A stretch of DNA of 7,694 bases, from positions 1 to 7,694 of the forward strand of contig CAISQQ010000029.1 of assembly GCA_903887655.1 (NCBI GenBank). The letters are read 5' to 3'. The stretch's first letter is position 1. Each line of letters begins with the position of its first letter. The position numbers and the translations under genes were made by a program. Positions 1 through 5,802 of this stretch are shown piece by piece. This DNA comes from an uncultured Burkholderiales bacterium (GTDB lineage Bacteria > Pseudomonadota > Gammaproteobacteria > Burkholderiales > Burkholderiaceae_C). The notes under the pieces are model-generated. The model had not been told where the DNA came from. It did not search any database and was given only the letters and a program-made list of their open reading frames with translations.

Positions 1-1
1 C

Positions 2-211
2 AACCGCGTGGTGCGCCAAGTCGCTGAGAGTGAAAAATACGACCTCGTGCTCCAAGAGGCGGTCTACATCAACCCCAAGCACGACATCACCGACAAAGTG
101 ATCAAGGCCATCAACGCCAATGCGGGCAGCATGAGCCCCGCGTTTGGCAACACCAACGGCTCGGGTTTGTCGCCAGCCCCAGGGCCAGGACCCGGGCCGA
201 GCAGCAAATAG
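2..211 (+). CDS. skp: Periplasmic chaperone Skp/OmpH family, C-terminal part (5' end outside window)
   Basis: This is the last 69 codons of a Skp (OmpH-like) protein, the periplasmic chaperone that holds unfolded outer-membrane proteins on their way to the BamA machinery. The visible part carries the family's C-terminal signature, with VAESEKYDLVLQEAVYINP followed by DITDKVIKAIN, which normally ends the protein. Here about 30 more residues follow (roughly NANAGSMSP to the stop), rich in Gly, Pro, Ser and Asn and ending in a PAPGPGPGPSSK tail. The Pro-Gly run uses several different codons (cca, ccc, ccg, ggg, gga). The start, signal peptide and coiled-coil tentacles lie upstream of the window. 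The position directly before lpxD is the conserved one. The stop is TAG at 209-211, in the same reading frame as lpxD. The identification rests on the motif and on context. Confidence 0.88.
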   Translation, partial: NRVVRQVAESEKYDLVLQEAVYINPKHDITDKVIKAINANAGSMSPAFGNTNGSGLSPAPGPGPGPSSK

Positions 212-226
212 TCGCCCAAGGTCGAC

Positions 227-1255
227 GTGCAGGCCAAGCTCGCTGACATCGTTCAAGCCCTGGGGGGGCAGTTGCGTGGCTCGCCCGATACGGTCTTGTC
301 GTCGATCTTGCCCTTGGCCCAGGCCACCCCTGCGGCCTTGAGCTTTTTAAGCCACGCGCGCTACGCCCAGGAGTTGCAAACCACCCAAGCCGGCGCCGTC
401 ATCGTCTCGGCCGAATCCGTGCCCTTGGCACGCCCCGAGCAGGCCTTGATCGTCACCCCCCAGCCCTATTTGTACTATGCCCAATTGTCCCAGTGGTGGG
501 CCAAGCGCACACGCGAGCATCTCGCCCAAGCCGACACCCAACGGGGTGCGCCCGAGACAGCCCAGATTCACCCCAGCAGCGTCGTGCACCCCCAGGCTCA
601 GGTCGCGCCCAGTGCACGCGTGGGGCCACTGTGTGTGGTCGAGCGTGGCGCTGTGGTCGGTGAGGGCACCTGGCTCAAATCCCACGTGAGCGTGGGCGAA
701 GGCTGTGTCATTGGCCGTGACTGCATCTTGCACGCTGGGGTCGTGGTGGGTGCCGATGGTTTTGGGTTTGCCCAAGACGCCCAGGGGCATTGGGTCAAAA
801 TCGAACAACTCGCCGCCGTGCGCATTGGCGACGGTGTGGAAATCGGGGCCAACACCTGCATCGACCGCGGTGCCTTGGTCGACACGGTCATTGAAGACGG
901 TGTGAAATTGGATAACCTCATTCAAATCGGCCACAATGTGCGCATCGGTGCGCATTCCGCCTTGGCCGGTTGTGTGGGGGTGGCAGGGAGCGCCACCATC
1001 GGGCGGCATTGCACGGTGGGCGGCGGGGCGGTGATTTTGGGCCACTTGAGCTTGGCCGACTCGGTGCACATCTCGACAGCGAGTGTGGTCACGCGCTCCA
1101 TTGCTGCGGCGGGGCACTACAGCGGATTTTTTCCGCTCGATGACAACGCCCAGTGGGAGAAAAATGCCGCCGCCGTCAAGCAGCTTCACCGACTGCGACA
1201 ACGAATTTTGACACTCGAGCGTGAGAACGCTTTGCGCAAGGGACCCCCAGCATGA
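227..1255 (+). CDS. lpxD: UDP-3-O-(3-hydroxyacyl)glucosamine N-acyltransferase LpxD
   Basis: LpxD transfers a second 3-hydroxyacyl chain from acyl-ACP to the 2-amine of UDP-3-O-acyl-glucosamine, the third step of lipid A synthesis, in the cytoplasm. The 342-residue product matches the usual length. Residues 1-100 form the N-terminal uridine-binding domain, with F40 and Y46 at positions equivalent to E. coli F43 and Y49. Residues about 112-290 are left-handed beta-helix hexapeptide repeats. H236 (in IQIGHNV) and H273 (in LGHLSL) correspond to E. coli H239 (catalytic) and H276 with a constant offset of 3. A helical C-terminus (305-335) follows. The GTG start is forced: the skp stop at 209-211 is in the same frame, and 227 is the only start codon before the conserved N-terminus. 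AAGG at 218-221 is a short ribosome-binding site 5 nt upstream. The stop overlaps fabZ in an ATGA, suggesting translational coupling. Confidence 0.97.
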   Translation: MQAKLADIVQALGGQLRGSPDTVLSSILPLAQATPAALSFLSHARYAQELQTTQAGAVIVSAESVPLARPEQALIVTPQPYLYYAQLSQWWAKRTREHLAQADTQRGAPETAQIHPSSVVHPQAQVAPSARVGPLCVVERGAVVGEGTWLKSHVSVGEGCVIGRDCILHAGVVVGADGFGFAQDAQGHWVKIEQLAAVRIGDGVEIGANTCIDRGALVDTVIEDGVKLDNLIQIGHNVRIGAHSALAGCVGVAGSATIGRHCTVGGGAVILGHLSLADSVHISTASVVTRSIAAAGHYSGFFPLDDNAQWEKNAAAVKQLHRLRQRILTLERENALRKGPPA

Positions 1256-1737
1256 TCATGGACATTCACCACATTCTCAAACAACTCCCGCACCGTTATC
1301 CGATTTTGCTGGTCGACAGGGTGATGGAGCTCGAGAGCGGCAAACGCATCAAAGCGCTCAAAAACGTCTCCATCAACGAGCCCTATTTTGTCGGTCACTT
1401 TCCCCACCGTCCCGTCATGCCTGGGGTGTTGATCTTGGAAGCCTTGGCGCAAGCCGCAGCCCTTTTGAGTTTTGATATTCTTCAAACCTCGAGCGACTCC
1501 GAGTCGGTTTATTATTTCGCTGGCATCGATGGGGCGCGCTTTAAGCGCCCCGTCGAGCCTGGGGATCAGTTGATCTTGGATGTGGAGCTCGACCGCATGC
1601 GAGCCGGTATTTTTAAATTCAACGCCAAAGCTTGGGTGGCCTCGGACTTGGTGTGCGAGGCGCAGTTGATGTGCACCTCCAGAGCCATTGAGCCCACCAC
1701 GCCCACCACGCCCACCACGCCCACCAAGCCTGCGTGA
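1252..1737 (+). CDS. fabZ: 3-hydroxyacyl-[acyl-carrier-protein] dehydratase FabZ
   Basis: FabZ removes water from 3-hydroxyacyl-ACP to give trans-2-enoyl-ACP in type II fatty acid elongation, in the cytoplasm, and so competes with LpxA and LpxD for 3-hydroxyacyl-ACP. The single hot-dog domain fills residues 3-145. The catalytic pair is H49 (in FVGHFP) and E63 (in LILEALAQ), with the 14-residue spacing of the family; YYFAGIDGARFKRPVEPGDQL is the conserved central stretch. ATG 1252 is preferred over ATG 1258 because AAGGGA at 1238-1243 lies 8 nt before it and because it gives the 4-bp overlap with lpxD. At 161 residues the protein is about 15 longer than the conserved domain: after SRAIE it ends in four PTT/PTK units encoded by a 9-bp tandem repeat (1693-1728). 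This tail is probably dispensable for catalysis (inference). Confidence 0.97.
   Translation: MIMDIHHILKQLPHRYPILLVDRVMELESGKRIKALKNVSINEPYFVGHFPHRPVMPGVLILEALAQAAALLSFDILQTSSDSESVYYFAGIDGARFKRPVEPGDQLILDVELDRMRAGIFKFNAKAWVASDLVCEAQLMCTSRAIEPTTPTTPTTPTKPA
1693..1728 (+). repeat. 9-bp tandem repeat in the 3' end of fabZ
   Basis: Four head-to-tail 9-bp units are present: three identical copies of CCCACCACG (1693-1701, 1702-1710, 1711-1719) and a fourth with one change, CCCACCAAG (1720-1728). They are in frame with fabZ and encode Pro-Thr-Thr three times and then Pro-Thr-Lys, just before the stop codon. Because the unit is a multiple of three, gain or loss of copies would lengthen or shorten the tail without a frameshift. 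The near identity of the copies at DNA level suggests recent expansion by replication slippage. Confidence 0.9.
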
Positions 1738-1923
1738 GCGTGTGCGCCTAAGCCTTGAGCGCTGGCCCGTGCGGCGTTTGAGCTCGGTGGCCCAAGGCCC
1801 CATGTCAAAGGCCCAATGCCCAAGAGGAGGCGCTAAAACACAGCGCGCCATGGGCTCTGGGCCCTTGATCTTCAGAAATTGATTTGCAGACCTTGACCTT
1901 TCTATCTTTTTGAGTCCTAGCCC
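1738..1923 (+). other. fabZ-lpxA intergenic region with repeated arms
   Basis: These 186 bp contain no gene I can support, although every other junction in the skp to methyltransferase block is 15 bp or less. Two near-identical 12-mers, GGCCCAAGGCCC (1789-1800) and GGCCCAATGCCC (1810-1821), lie 21 bp apart. A third segment, GGGCTCTGGGCC (1852-1863), is complementary to either one at 10 of 12 positions, so two mutually exclusive stems sharing a 3' arm can be drawn. No T-run follows, so this is not a standard intrinsic terminator. A weak promoter-like pair, TTGATT (1879-1884) and TATCTT (1903-1908) with an 18-bp spacer, matches consensus at only 4 of 6 bases in each box and would leave almost no leader before lpxA, so I do not call it a promoter. 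Confidence 0.5.
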
Positions 1924-2718
1924 ATGACCCTCATTCACCCAAGCGCCCTCGTGGACCCCAAGGCTGAGTTGGACAGCAGTGTTCGGGTGGGGCCCTACAC
2001 CACCATCGGCCCGCATGTGCGCATAGCAAGCGGCACCACCATTGGAGCGCACTGCGTGCTCGAAGGTCACACCACCATTGGTGAAGACAACCAGATCTTT
2101 CAGTTCAACTCCCTGGGCGCCGTGCCGCAAGACAAGAAGTACGCGGGCGAGCCCACTGAGCTCGTCATTGGCAAGCGCAATGTGATCCGCGAGTTTTGCA
2201 CCTTCAACATCGGTACGGCGTTGGACAAAGGGGTCACGCGACTCGGCGACGACAACTGGATCATGGCCTATGTGCATTTGGCCCACGACTGCCAAGTGGG
2301 CAGTCACACCATTTTTGCCAACAACACCCAGCTCGCCGGTCACGTTCAAGTCCAAGACTGGGTGATTTTGGGCGGCTTTACGGTGGTGCACCAATTTTGT
2401 CGCATTGGTGCGCACAGTTTCACCTCCATGAATGCGCTCCTCTTTGCCGATCTGCCCCCCTTTGTCATGTGCCAAGGCCAGCCTGCGAAGGCGCGCTCGA
2501 TGAATTTTGAGGGCTTGAAGCGGCGTGGTTTTTCACCCGCGCGCATCAAGGTCGTCAAAGACATGCACAAGGCCTTGTACCGAGACGACCTCACCCTCCA
2601 ATCGGCCATGGAGCGCATTGCCCAATTGGGTCTCGAGCACCCCGAGGCCGCCCAGGATGTGGGCGACATGCTCACCTTTTTGTCGCACACGCCCAAAGAC
2701 CGCGGCATTGTGCGCTGA
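1924..2718 (+). CDS. lpxA: Acyl-[acyl-carrier-protein]--UDP-N-acetylglucosamine O-acyltransferase LpxA
   Basis: LpxA catalyses the first step of lipid A synthesis, moving a 3-hydroxyacyl chain from ACP to the 3-OH of UDP-GlcNAc in the cytoplasm. The 264-residue length fits the family (E. coli 262). Residues 1-185 are left-handed beta-helix hexapeptide repeats (IHPSALVDPKAEL at the start), and about 190-264 form the C-terminal helical domain. The catalytic base is H121 in LAHDC; H118, H140 (LAGH) and H156 (VVHQF) match E. coli H122, H144 and H160 with a constant offset of 4. On the same offset M169 falls at E. coli G173, the acyl-chain ruler, where methionine favours a 10-carbon chain in Pseudomonas aeruginosa. 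The ATG start precedes the canonical N-terminus; the ribosome-binding site is poor (only GAG at 1912-1914). lpxB begins 7 bp after the stop. Confidence 0.97.
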   Translation: MTLIHPSALVDPKAELDSSVRVGPYTTIGPHVRIASGTTIGAHCVLEGHTTIGEDNQIFQFNSLGAVPQDKKYAGEPTELVIGKRNVIREFCTFNIGTALDKGVTRLGDDNWIMAYVHLAHDCQVGSHTIFANNTQLAGHVQVQDWVILGGFTVVHQFCRIGAHSFTSMNALLFADLPPFVMCQGQPAKARSMNFEGLKRRGFSPARIKVVKDMHKALYRDDLTLQSAMERIAQLGLEHPEAAQDVGDMLTFLSHTPKDRGIVR

Positions 2719-2725
2719 CACCGCC

Positions 2726-3913
2726 ATGCCAGGCTTGCCCGAGTTCAACCAGACCCAGACCAGCCCCACCACCATGGCGATGGTGGTGGGGGAGGCCTCG
2801 GGTGACTTGCTCGCCGCACTCGTCATCCCTCAGCTCCAAGCGCACTGGCCGGGCCTGAAGTTGTATGGCATCGGTGGCGAGCGCATGGTGGCCTTGGGGT
2901 TTGAGGCCTGGTGGCCGGCCAAGGAGTTGGCGGTGAGGGGCTATGTGGAGGTCTTGCGCCACTACCGCCGCATTGTGGGCATTCGGCGCGAGCTTGCTCG
3001 GCGCTGTCTGGCGCAGCCCCCTGAGATCTTCATCGGCGTGGACGCGCCCGACTTCAACTTGTCCCTGGCCAAGACCTTGCGCAGCCAGGGTGTTGCGAGC
3101 GTGCAGTTTGTCTGCCCCTCGGTCTGGGCGTGGAGAGCACACCGCATTCCCATCTTGGCGCAAAGCGTCGACCATGTGCTGTGCCTCTTTCCCTTTGAGC
3201 CCGCTTTGCTGCAGTCTCACGGCATCCCGGCGACCTATGTGGGTCACCCCTTGGCCGCCACCATCCCCCTCGAGGTCGATGGCCTGGCCGCGCGTGCGTC
3301 TCTGGGATTGACCCCCACTCAGCGGGTGGTGGCCTTGATGCCCGGTTCTCGCACGAGCGAGATCGATCACTTGGGCGTGCGATTTTTAAAGGCGGCCGTG
3401 ATCATGCGCGAGCGCGAGCCTGACCTTCAATTCGTCTTGCCCACCTTGCCCGCGCACCACGCCAGACTGCAAGCCATGGTCGCTCACATGGGGCTTGCCG
3501 CTTGCTGCCAAGTGCTGGTCGGGCAGTCCCACTTGGCCTTGGCCGCTTGCAGTGTGAGTTTGATTGCCAGTGGGACAGCCACCTTGGAGGCGGCGCTCTT
3601 GAAGCGGCCCATGGTGATCGCTTACCACATGAATGCGCTCAGCTGGCTCATCATGAAGCGCCAAAAGCTCCAGCCCTGGGTCGGGTTGCCCAACATCTTG
3701 TGCCAAGACTTTGTGGTGCCGGAGTTGCTGCAGTCGCGCGCTCAGCCCCAGGCCCTGGCCCGCGAGACCTTGGCGTGGTTGGATGACGTCGAGCGTGTTG
3801 AGCGCTACCGCAACCGCATGCACGAGCTGCACCTGACCTTGACACGCGACACCCCGGCCCTTTGTGTCGAGGTCTTGAGTCGCCTCATGGCCCGACATCC
3901 AAGAGATCACTAG
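2726..3913 (+). CDS. lpxB: Lipid-A-disaccharide synthase LpxB
   Basis: LpxB is a peripheral-membrane glycosyltransferase (family GT19) that joins 2,3-diacylglucosamine 1-phosphate (lipid X) with UDP-2,3-diacylglucosamine, giving the tetraacyl disaccharide of lipid A and releasing UDP. Visible motifs in order are VGEASGD (21-27), IGVDAPDF (103-110), PSVWAWR (131-137), GHP (173-175), LMPGSR (204-209), ASGTATLE (281-288) and LPNIL (321-325). D106 and R209 keep the 103-residue spacing of E. coli D98 and R201, both needed for activity. ATG 2726 gives 395 residues and lies 7 bp after lpxA. The next in-frame ATG, 2774, gives 379 residues, nearer E. coli's 382, and begins directly at the conserved MAMVVGEASGD. 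Neither has a visible Shine-Dalgarno site, so the start is uncertain by 16 codons. rnhB follows 6 bp after the TAG stop. Confidence 0.96.
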   Translation: MPGLPEFNQTQTSPTTMAMVVGEASGDLLAALVIPQLQAHWPGLKLYGIGGERMVALGFEAWWPAKELAVRGYVEVLRHYRRIVGIRRELARRCLAQPPEIFIGVDAPDFNLSLAKTLRSQGVASVQFVCPSVWAWRAHRIPILAQSVDHVLCLFPFEPALLQSHGIPATYVGHPLAATIPLEVDGLAARASLGLTPTQRVVALMPGSRTSEIDHLGVRFLKAAVIMREREPDLQFVLPTLPAHHARLQAMVAHMGLAACCQVLVGQSHLALAACSVSLIASGTATLEAALLKRPMVIAYHMNALSWLIMKRQKLQPWVGLPNILCQDFVVPELLQSRAQPQALARETLAWLDDVERVERYRNRMHELHLTLTRDTPALCVEVLSRLMARHPRDH

Positions 3914-3919
3914 GCCCCC

Positions 3920-4693
3920 ATGCCCACGTCCCACCGACCCAGTGGCGCCAAGCGCCTCCAGAGACCTCACGATCTCGCCCAGGATTCCCCCACTGACCTC
4001 ATTTCCTGGGACACCACCCTCGTGCTCACTGCCGGTGTTGATGAAGCGGGTCGAGGCCCCTGGGTCGGTCCTGTGGTGGCCGCCGCCGTCATCTTGGACC
4101 CTCACCAAGAGGTGAGGGGGCTCAATGACTCGAAAAAGCTCAAACCCGAGGTGAGGGCTCGCTTGAGTGAGGAGATCCGCGCCAAGGCCTTGTGCTTTGC
4201 CATCGGCCAAGCCAGTGTCGAGGAGATCGACCAACTCAATATCTTGCAAGCGACCCTGTTGGCCATGCGCCGCGCCGTGGACGGCTTGCAGCCTGAGCCG
4301 CTGCAAGTGCTGGTCGACGGTAACCGCCTGCCCACCTTGCGCCAACGCGCCTATGCCCTGGTGGGGGGAGACACCCGTGTGCCCAGCATCCAAGCCGCGT
4401 CCATCTTGGCCAAAGTCCACCGCGATGCGTGGTGCGATGCCCTGGACCAGGCGTACCCAGGCTACGGCTTTGCAGCCCACAAAGGCTATGGCACGGCTGA
4501 GCACCAAGACGCTCTCGTTCGCCTGGGGGTGACGCCTTGGCACCGCTTGAGTTTTGCGCCCGTGGCCAAGCGCTTGGCACTGGGCGCGAATCCGCACCTG
4601 ATCGAAGGCCTGCAGGCCCATCGGCTTCATCCGAGTCTTGCGCCCGATCATGCCCCTTTGCAACCCGCTCTCAAAGTCCCCCCCTGGCCATGA
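3920..4693 (+). CDS. rnhB: Ribonuclease HII, with extended N- and C-termini
   Basis: RNase HII cuts the RNA strand of RNA-DNA hybrids and incises at single ribonucleotides left in DNA, starting ribonucleotide excision repair. Family motifs are all present: AGVDEAGRGPWVGPVVAAAVIL (38-59), LNDSKKL (68-74), VEEIDQLNIL (100-109), VDGNRLP (132-138), ASILAKVHRD (160-169) and YGFAAHKGYGT (182-192). The metal-binding DEDD set is D41, E42, D133 and D169. At 257 residues it is about 60 longer than E. coli RnhB (198): roughly 24 extra residues precede the core, and some 35 (from about GANPHL) follow it, rich in His, Pro and Leu. A shorter protein could start at GTG 4022 (residue 35), which lies directly before the core. 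No good Shine-Dalgarno site is visible at either start. The end overlaps the next gene in an ATGA. Confidence 0.95.
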   Translation: MPTSHRPSGAKRLQRPHDLAQDSPTDLISWDTTLVLTAGVDEAGRGPWVGPVVAAAVILDPHQEVRGLNDSKKLKPEVRARLSEEIRAKALCFAIGQASVEEIDQLNILQATLLAMRRAVDGLQPEPLQVLVDGNRLPTLRQRAYALVGGDTRVPSIQAASILAKVHRDAWCDALDQAYPGYGFAAHKGYGTAEHQDALVRLGVTPWHRLSFAPVAKRLALGANPHLIEGLQAHRLHPSLAPDHAPLQPALKVPPWP

Positions 4694-5562
4694 CACCTCC
4701 TTCGATGGATCCGCCCCCCACTCACAAGCACAAGCACATGCACACGTCCCCGCAGCCGCAGCCGCAGCCAAGCGAGCCCGAGCTCATCAGCTCCAAAGAC
4801 AACGCCAGTCTCAAAGCCTGGCGGCGTCTCGCCCACGAGAGCTCAGCCTACCGCTTGGCCCAGCGGTTTTGGGTCGAGGGGGAGCATTTGTGCGAGGCCG
4901 CCCTGAGCGCGGGTGTGCTCATCCACACGGGCGTCTTCACCCCCGAGGCTTGGAAGCGCTGGGGTGCGCGTTGGCAGCCCCTGTGCGAGCGCGTCGTGCT
5001 GCTCACGCCCGGTTTGTTTGCCAGTCTCTCGGCGCTCGAGTCAAGCGCGGGCTTTGGCTTTGAATGCGCGCTGCCCCCCGCTCCCAGCCTCAACCCCTGC
5101 GCCAACACCTTGGTGCTGGACCGATTGCAAGACGCGGGCAATGTGGGCACCTTGCTCAGAAGTGCCGCCGCCTTTGGTTGCACCCAAGTCTTGGCCATGA
5201 AAGGCACCGTGGCGCTGTGGTCTCCCAAGGTGATGCGCTCGGGCATGGGGGCGCATTTTGGGCTCGCGTTGATGGAGGGCTTGGAGCCTCCAGCCCTCGA
5301 CGCTTTGGAGGTCCCCCTCCTGGCCACGAGCTCGCACCAAGGCGAGTTTTTGCACGTCTTGGCCGCTTCTCGCGCGCTCCCCAACCCTTGTGCCTGGGCC
5401 ATGGGTCATGAGGGACAAGGCTTGTCGCCAGCGCTCCTGAGCAAGGCCCGCATGAGCGTGCGCATCTGGCAGCCCTCGGGGCAAGAGTCCTTGAATGTGG
5501 CGGTGGCGGCTTCGATTTGTTTGTACACCAGTGCCAGTTCGGCGGCCAAACCCAGCCCCTGA
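4690..5562 (+). CDS. SpoU/TrmH-family RNA 2'-O-methyltransferase (target unknown)
   Basis: This is a SPOUT-class, SAM-dependent RNA ribose 2'-O-methyltransferase, probably acting on rRNA or tRNA; the target cannot be read from the sequence. After a low-complexity N-terminus (1-30), residues about 33-125 resemble the SpoU substrate-binding domain (SSKDNASLKAWRRL, FWVEGEHLCEAAL). The catalytic knotted domain follows: motif 1 LDRLQDAGNVGTLLRSAAAFG (143-163, with N151 and R157), MKGTVALWSPKVMRSGMGA (170-188), motif 2 MGHEGQGLS (238-246, with E241 intact and His where Asn is common), and motif 3 SLNVAVAASICLY (268-280). ATG 4690 overlaps the rnhB stop in an ATGA, giving 290 residues; ATG 4705 and ATG 4738 are alternatives that would drop some or most of the odd N-terminus. 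None has a visible Shine-Dalgarno site. RlmB, TsnR or YsgA-like roles are all possible. Confidence 0.9.
   Translation: MTPPSMDPPPTHKHKHMHTSPQPQPQPSEPELISSKDNASLKAWRRLAHESSAYRLAQRFWVEGEHLCEAALSAGVLIHTGVFTPEAWKRWGARWQPLCERVVLLTPGLFASLSALESSAGFGFECALPPAPSLNPCANTLVLDRLQDAGNVGTLLRSAAAFGCTQVLAMKGTVALWSPKVMRSGMGAHFGLALMEGLEPPALDALEVPLLATSSHQGEFLHVLAASRALPNPCAWAMGHEGQGLSPALLSKARMSVRIWQPSGQESLNVAVAASICLYTSASSAAKPSP
4750..4767 (+). repeat. 6-bp tandem repeat encoding (Pro-Gln)3
   Basis: Three identical CCGCAG units run head to tail, followed by CCA, in frame near the start of the methyltransferase gene, giving PQPQPQP. Just upstream (about 4720-4743) a CACAAGCACAAGCACATGCAC tract encodes alternating His and Lys/Met residues. 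Together these make the first 30 residues a low-complexity stretch outside the conserved fold. Confidence 0.75.
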
Positions 5563-5580
5563 TGTGCGCGCGCTCGCCGC

Positions 5581-5611
5581 TTGTCGCTCGCTGGTCGGCG
5601 TGGACTATAAT
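5581..5611 (+). promoter_or_regulatory. Probable sigma-70 promoter of carAB
   Basis: TATAAT at 5606-5611 matches the -10 consensus at all six positions. This stands out in GC-rich DNA. The best -35 candidate is TTGTCG (5581-5586), which matches TTGACA at four of six bases with a 19-bp spacer, slightly longer than ideal. There is no TGn extended -10. The site lies about 45 bp past the methyltransferase stop and points at carA, where a separate promoter is expected because the metabolic role changes. The predicted start is near 5618; it has not been mapped. Confidence 0.6.
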
Positions 5612-5680
5612 GGGTGGCTTTTAAGAGTCAATTTCGACTTCGCGCGTTCCCAGCAAAAGCCCTGCCCCAAGACCCAAATC

Positions 5681-5697
5681 GCCTCAACCCCTGAGGC
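5681..5697 (+). promoter_or_regulatory. Hairpin in the carA leader with a competing partner
   Basis: GCCTCA (5681-5686) and TGAGGC (5692-5697) form a perfect 6-bp stem around a 5-nt ACCCC loop. The 5' arm GCCTC could instead pair with a second GAGGC at 5703-5707, so two exclusive stems are possible. No T-run follows directly, so it is not a simple terminator. A regulatory role is inference only; the hairpin is short enough to occur by chance in GC-rich DNA. Confidence 0.35.
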
Positions 5698-5797
5698 ACA
5701 CCGAGGCCCCGATAGGCGCATGACCGCACAACGCTTGCCACGCTTGTTTTGACACACACGGGCTTTGTGCCACCCTGGGGCGCCACCGACCTTTTAC

Positions 5798-5802
5798 GGA
5801 GA
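5798..5802 (+). promoter_or_regulatory. Ribosome-binding site that sets the carA GTG start
   Basis: GGAGA lies 5 nt before GTG 5808 and is one of the clearest Shine-Dalgarno sequences in the window. It supports the GTG start over the in-frame TTG at 5814 and fits the expected CarA N-terminus. Confidence 0.75.

Noticed and set aside
1688..1882. 65-codon + strand frame running from the fabZ tail into the gap
   Set aside because: Its start lies within the fabZ repeat, it has no ribosome-binding site, and the RPP/Arg-rich translation is simply the repeat read in another frame.
1879..1908. Possible lpxA promoter, TTGATT and TATCTT
   Set aside because: Each box matches consensus at only four of six positions, and the predicted start would fall within about 10 nt of the lpxA ATG.
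1186..2475. 429-codon open frame on the minus strand spanning the end of lpxD, fabZ, the gap and most of lpxA
   Set aside because: It lies antisense to clearly recognised genes, its translation resembles no family I know, and long antisense frames are common in GC-rich DNA with strong third-position bias. The stretch across the gap is short enough to be open by chance.
3386..4771. 461-codon open frame on the minus strand opposite lpxB and rnhB
   Set aside because: It is antisense to two conserved enzymes, has biased composition (an Ala-rich start, many Gln, His and Gly) and shows no recognisable domain.
5720..5752. Ten-codon leader peptide MTAQRLPRLF before carA
   Set aside because: Only an AGG at a too-short 3-nt spacing precedes it, and it has no run of regulatory codons. 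It is kept as a note in the leader entry, not called as a gene.
5767..5795. Possible terminator before carA: GTGCC/GGCGC stem and a TTTT run
   Set aside because: The stem is only 5 bp with a wobble pair, and the T-run is four bases long and starts 8 nt after the stem, so it does not meet terminator criteria.
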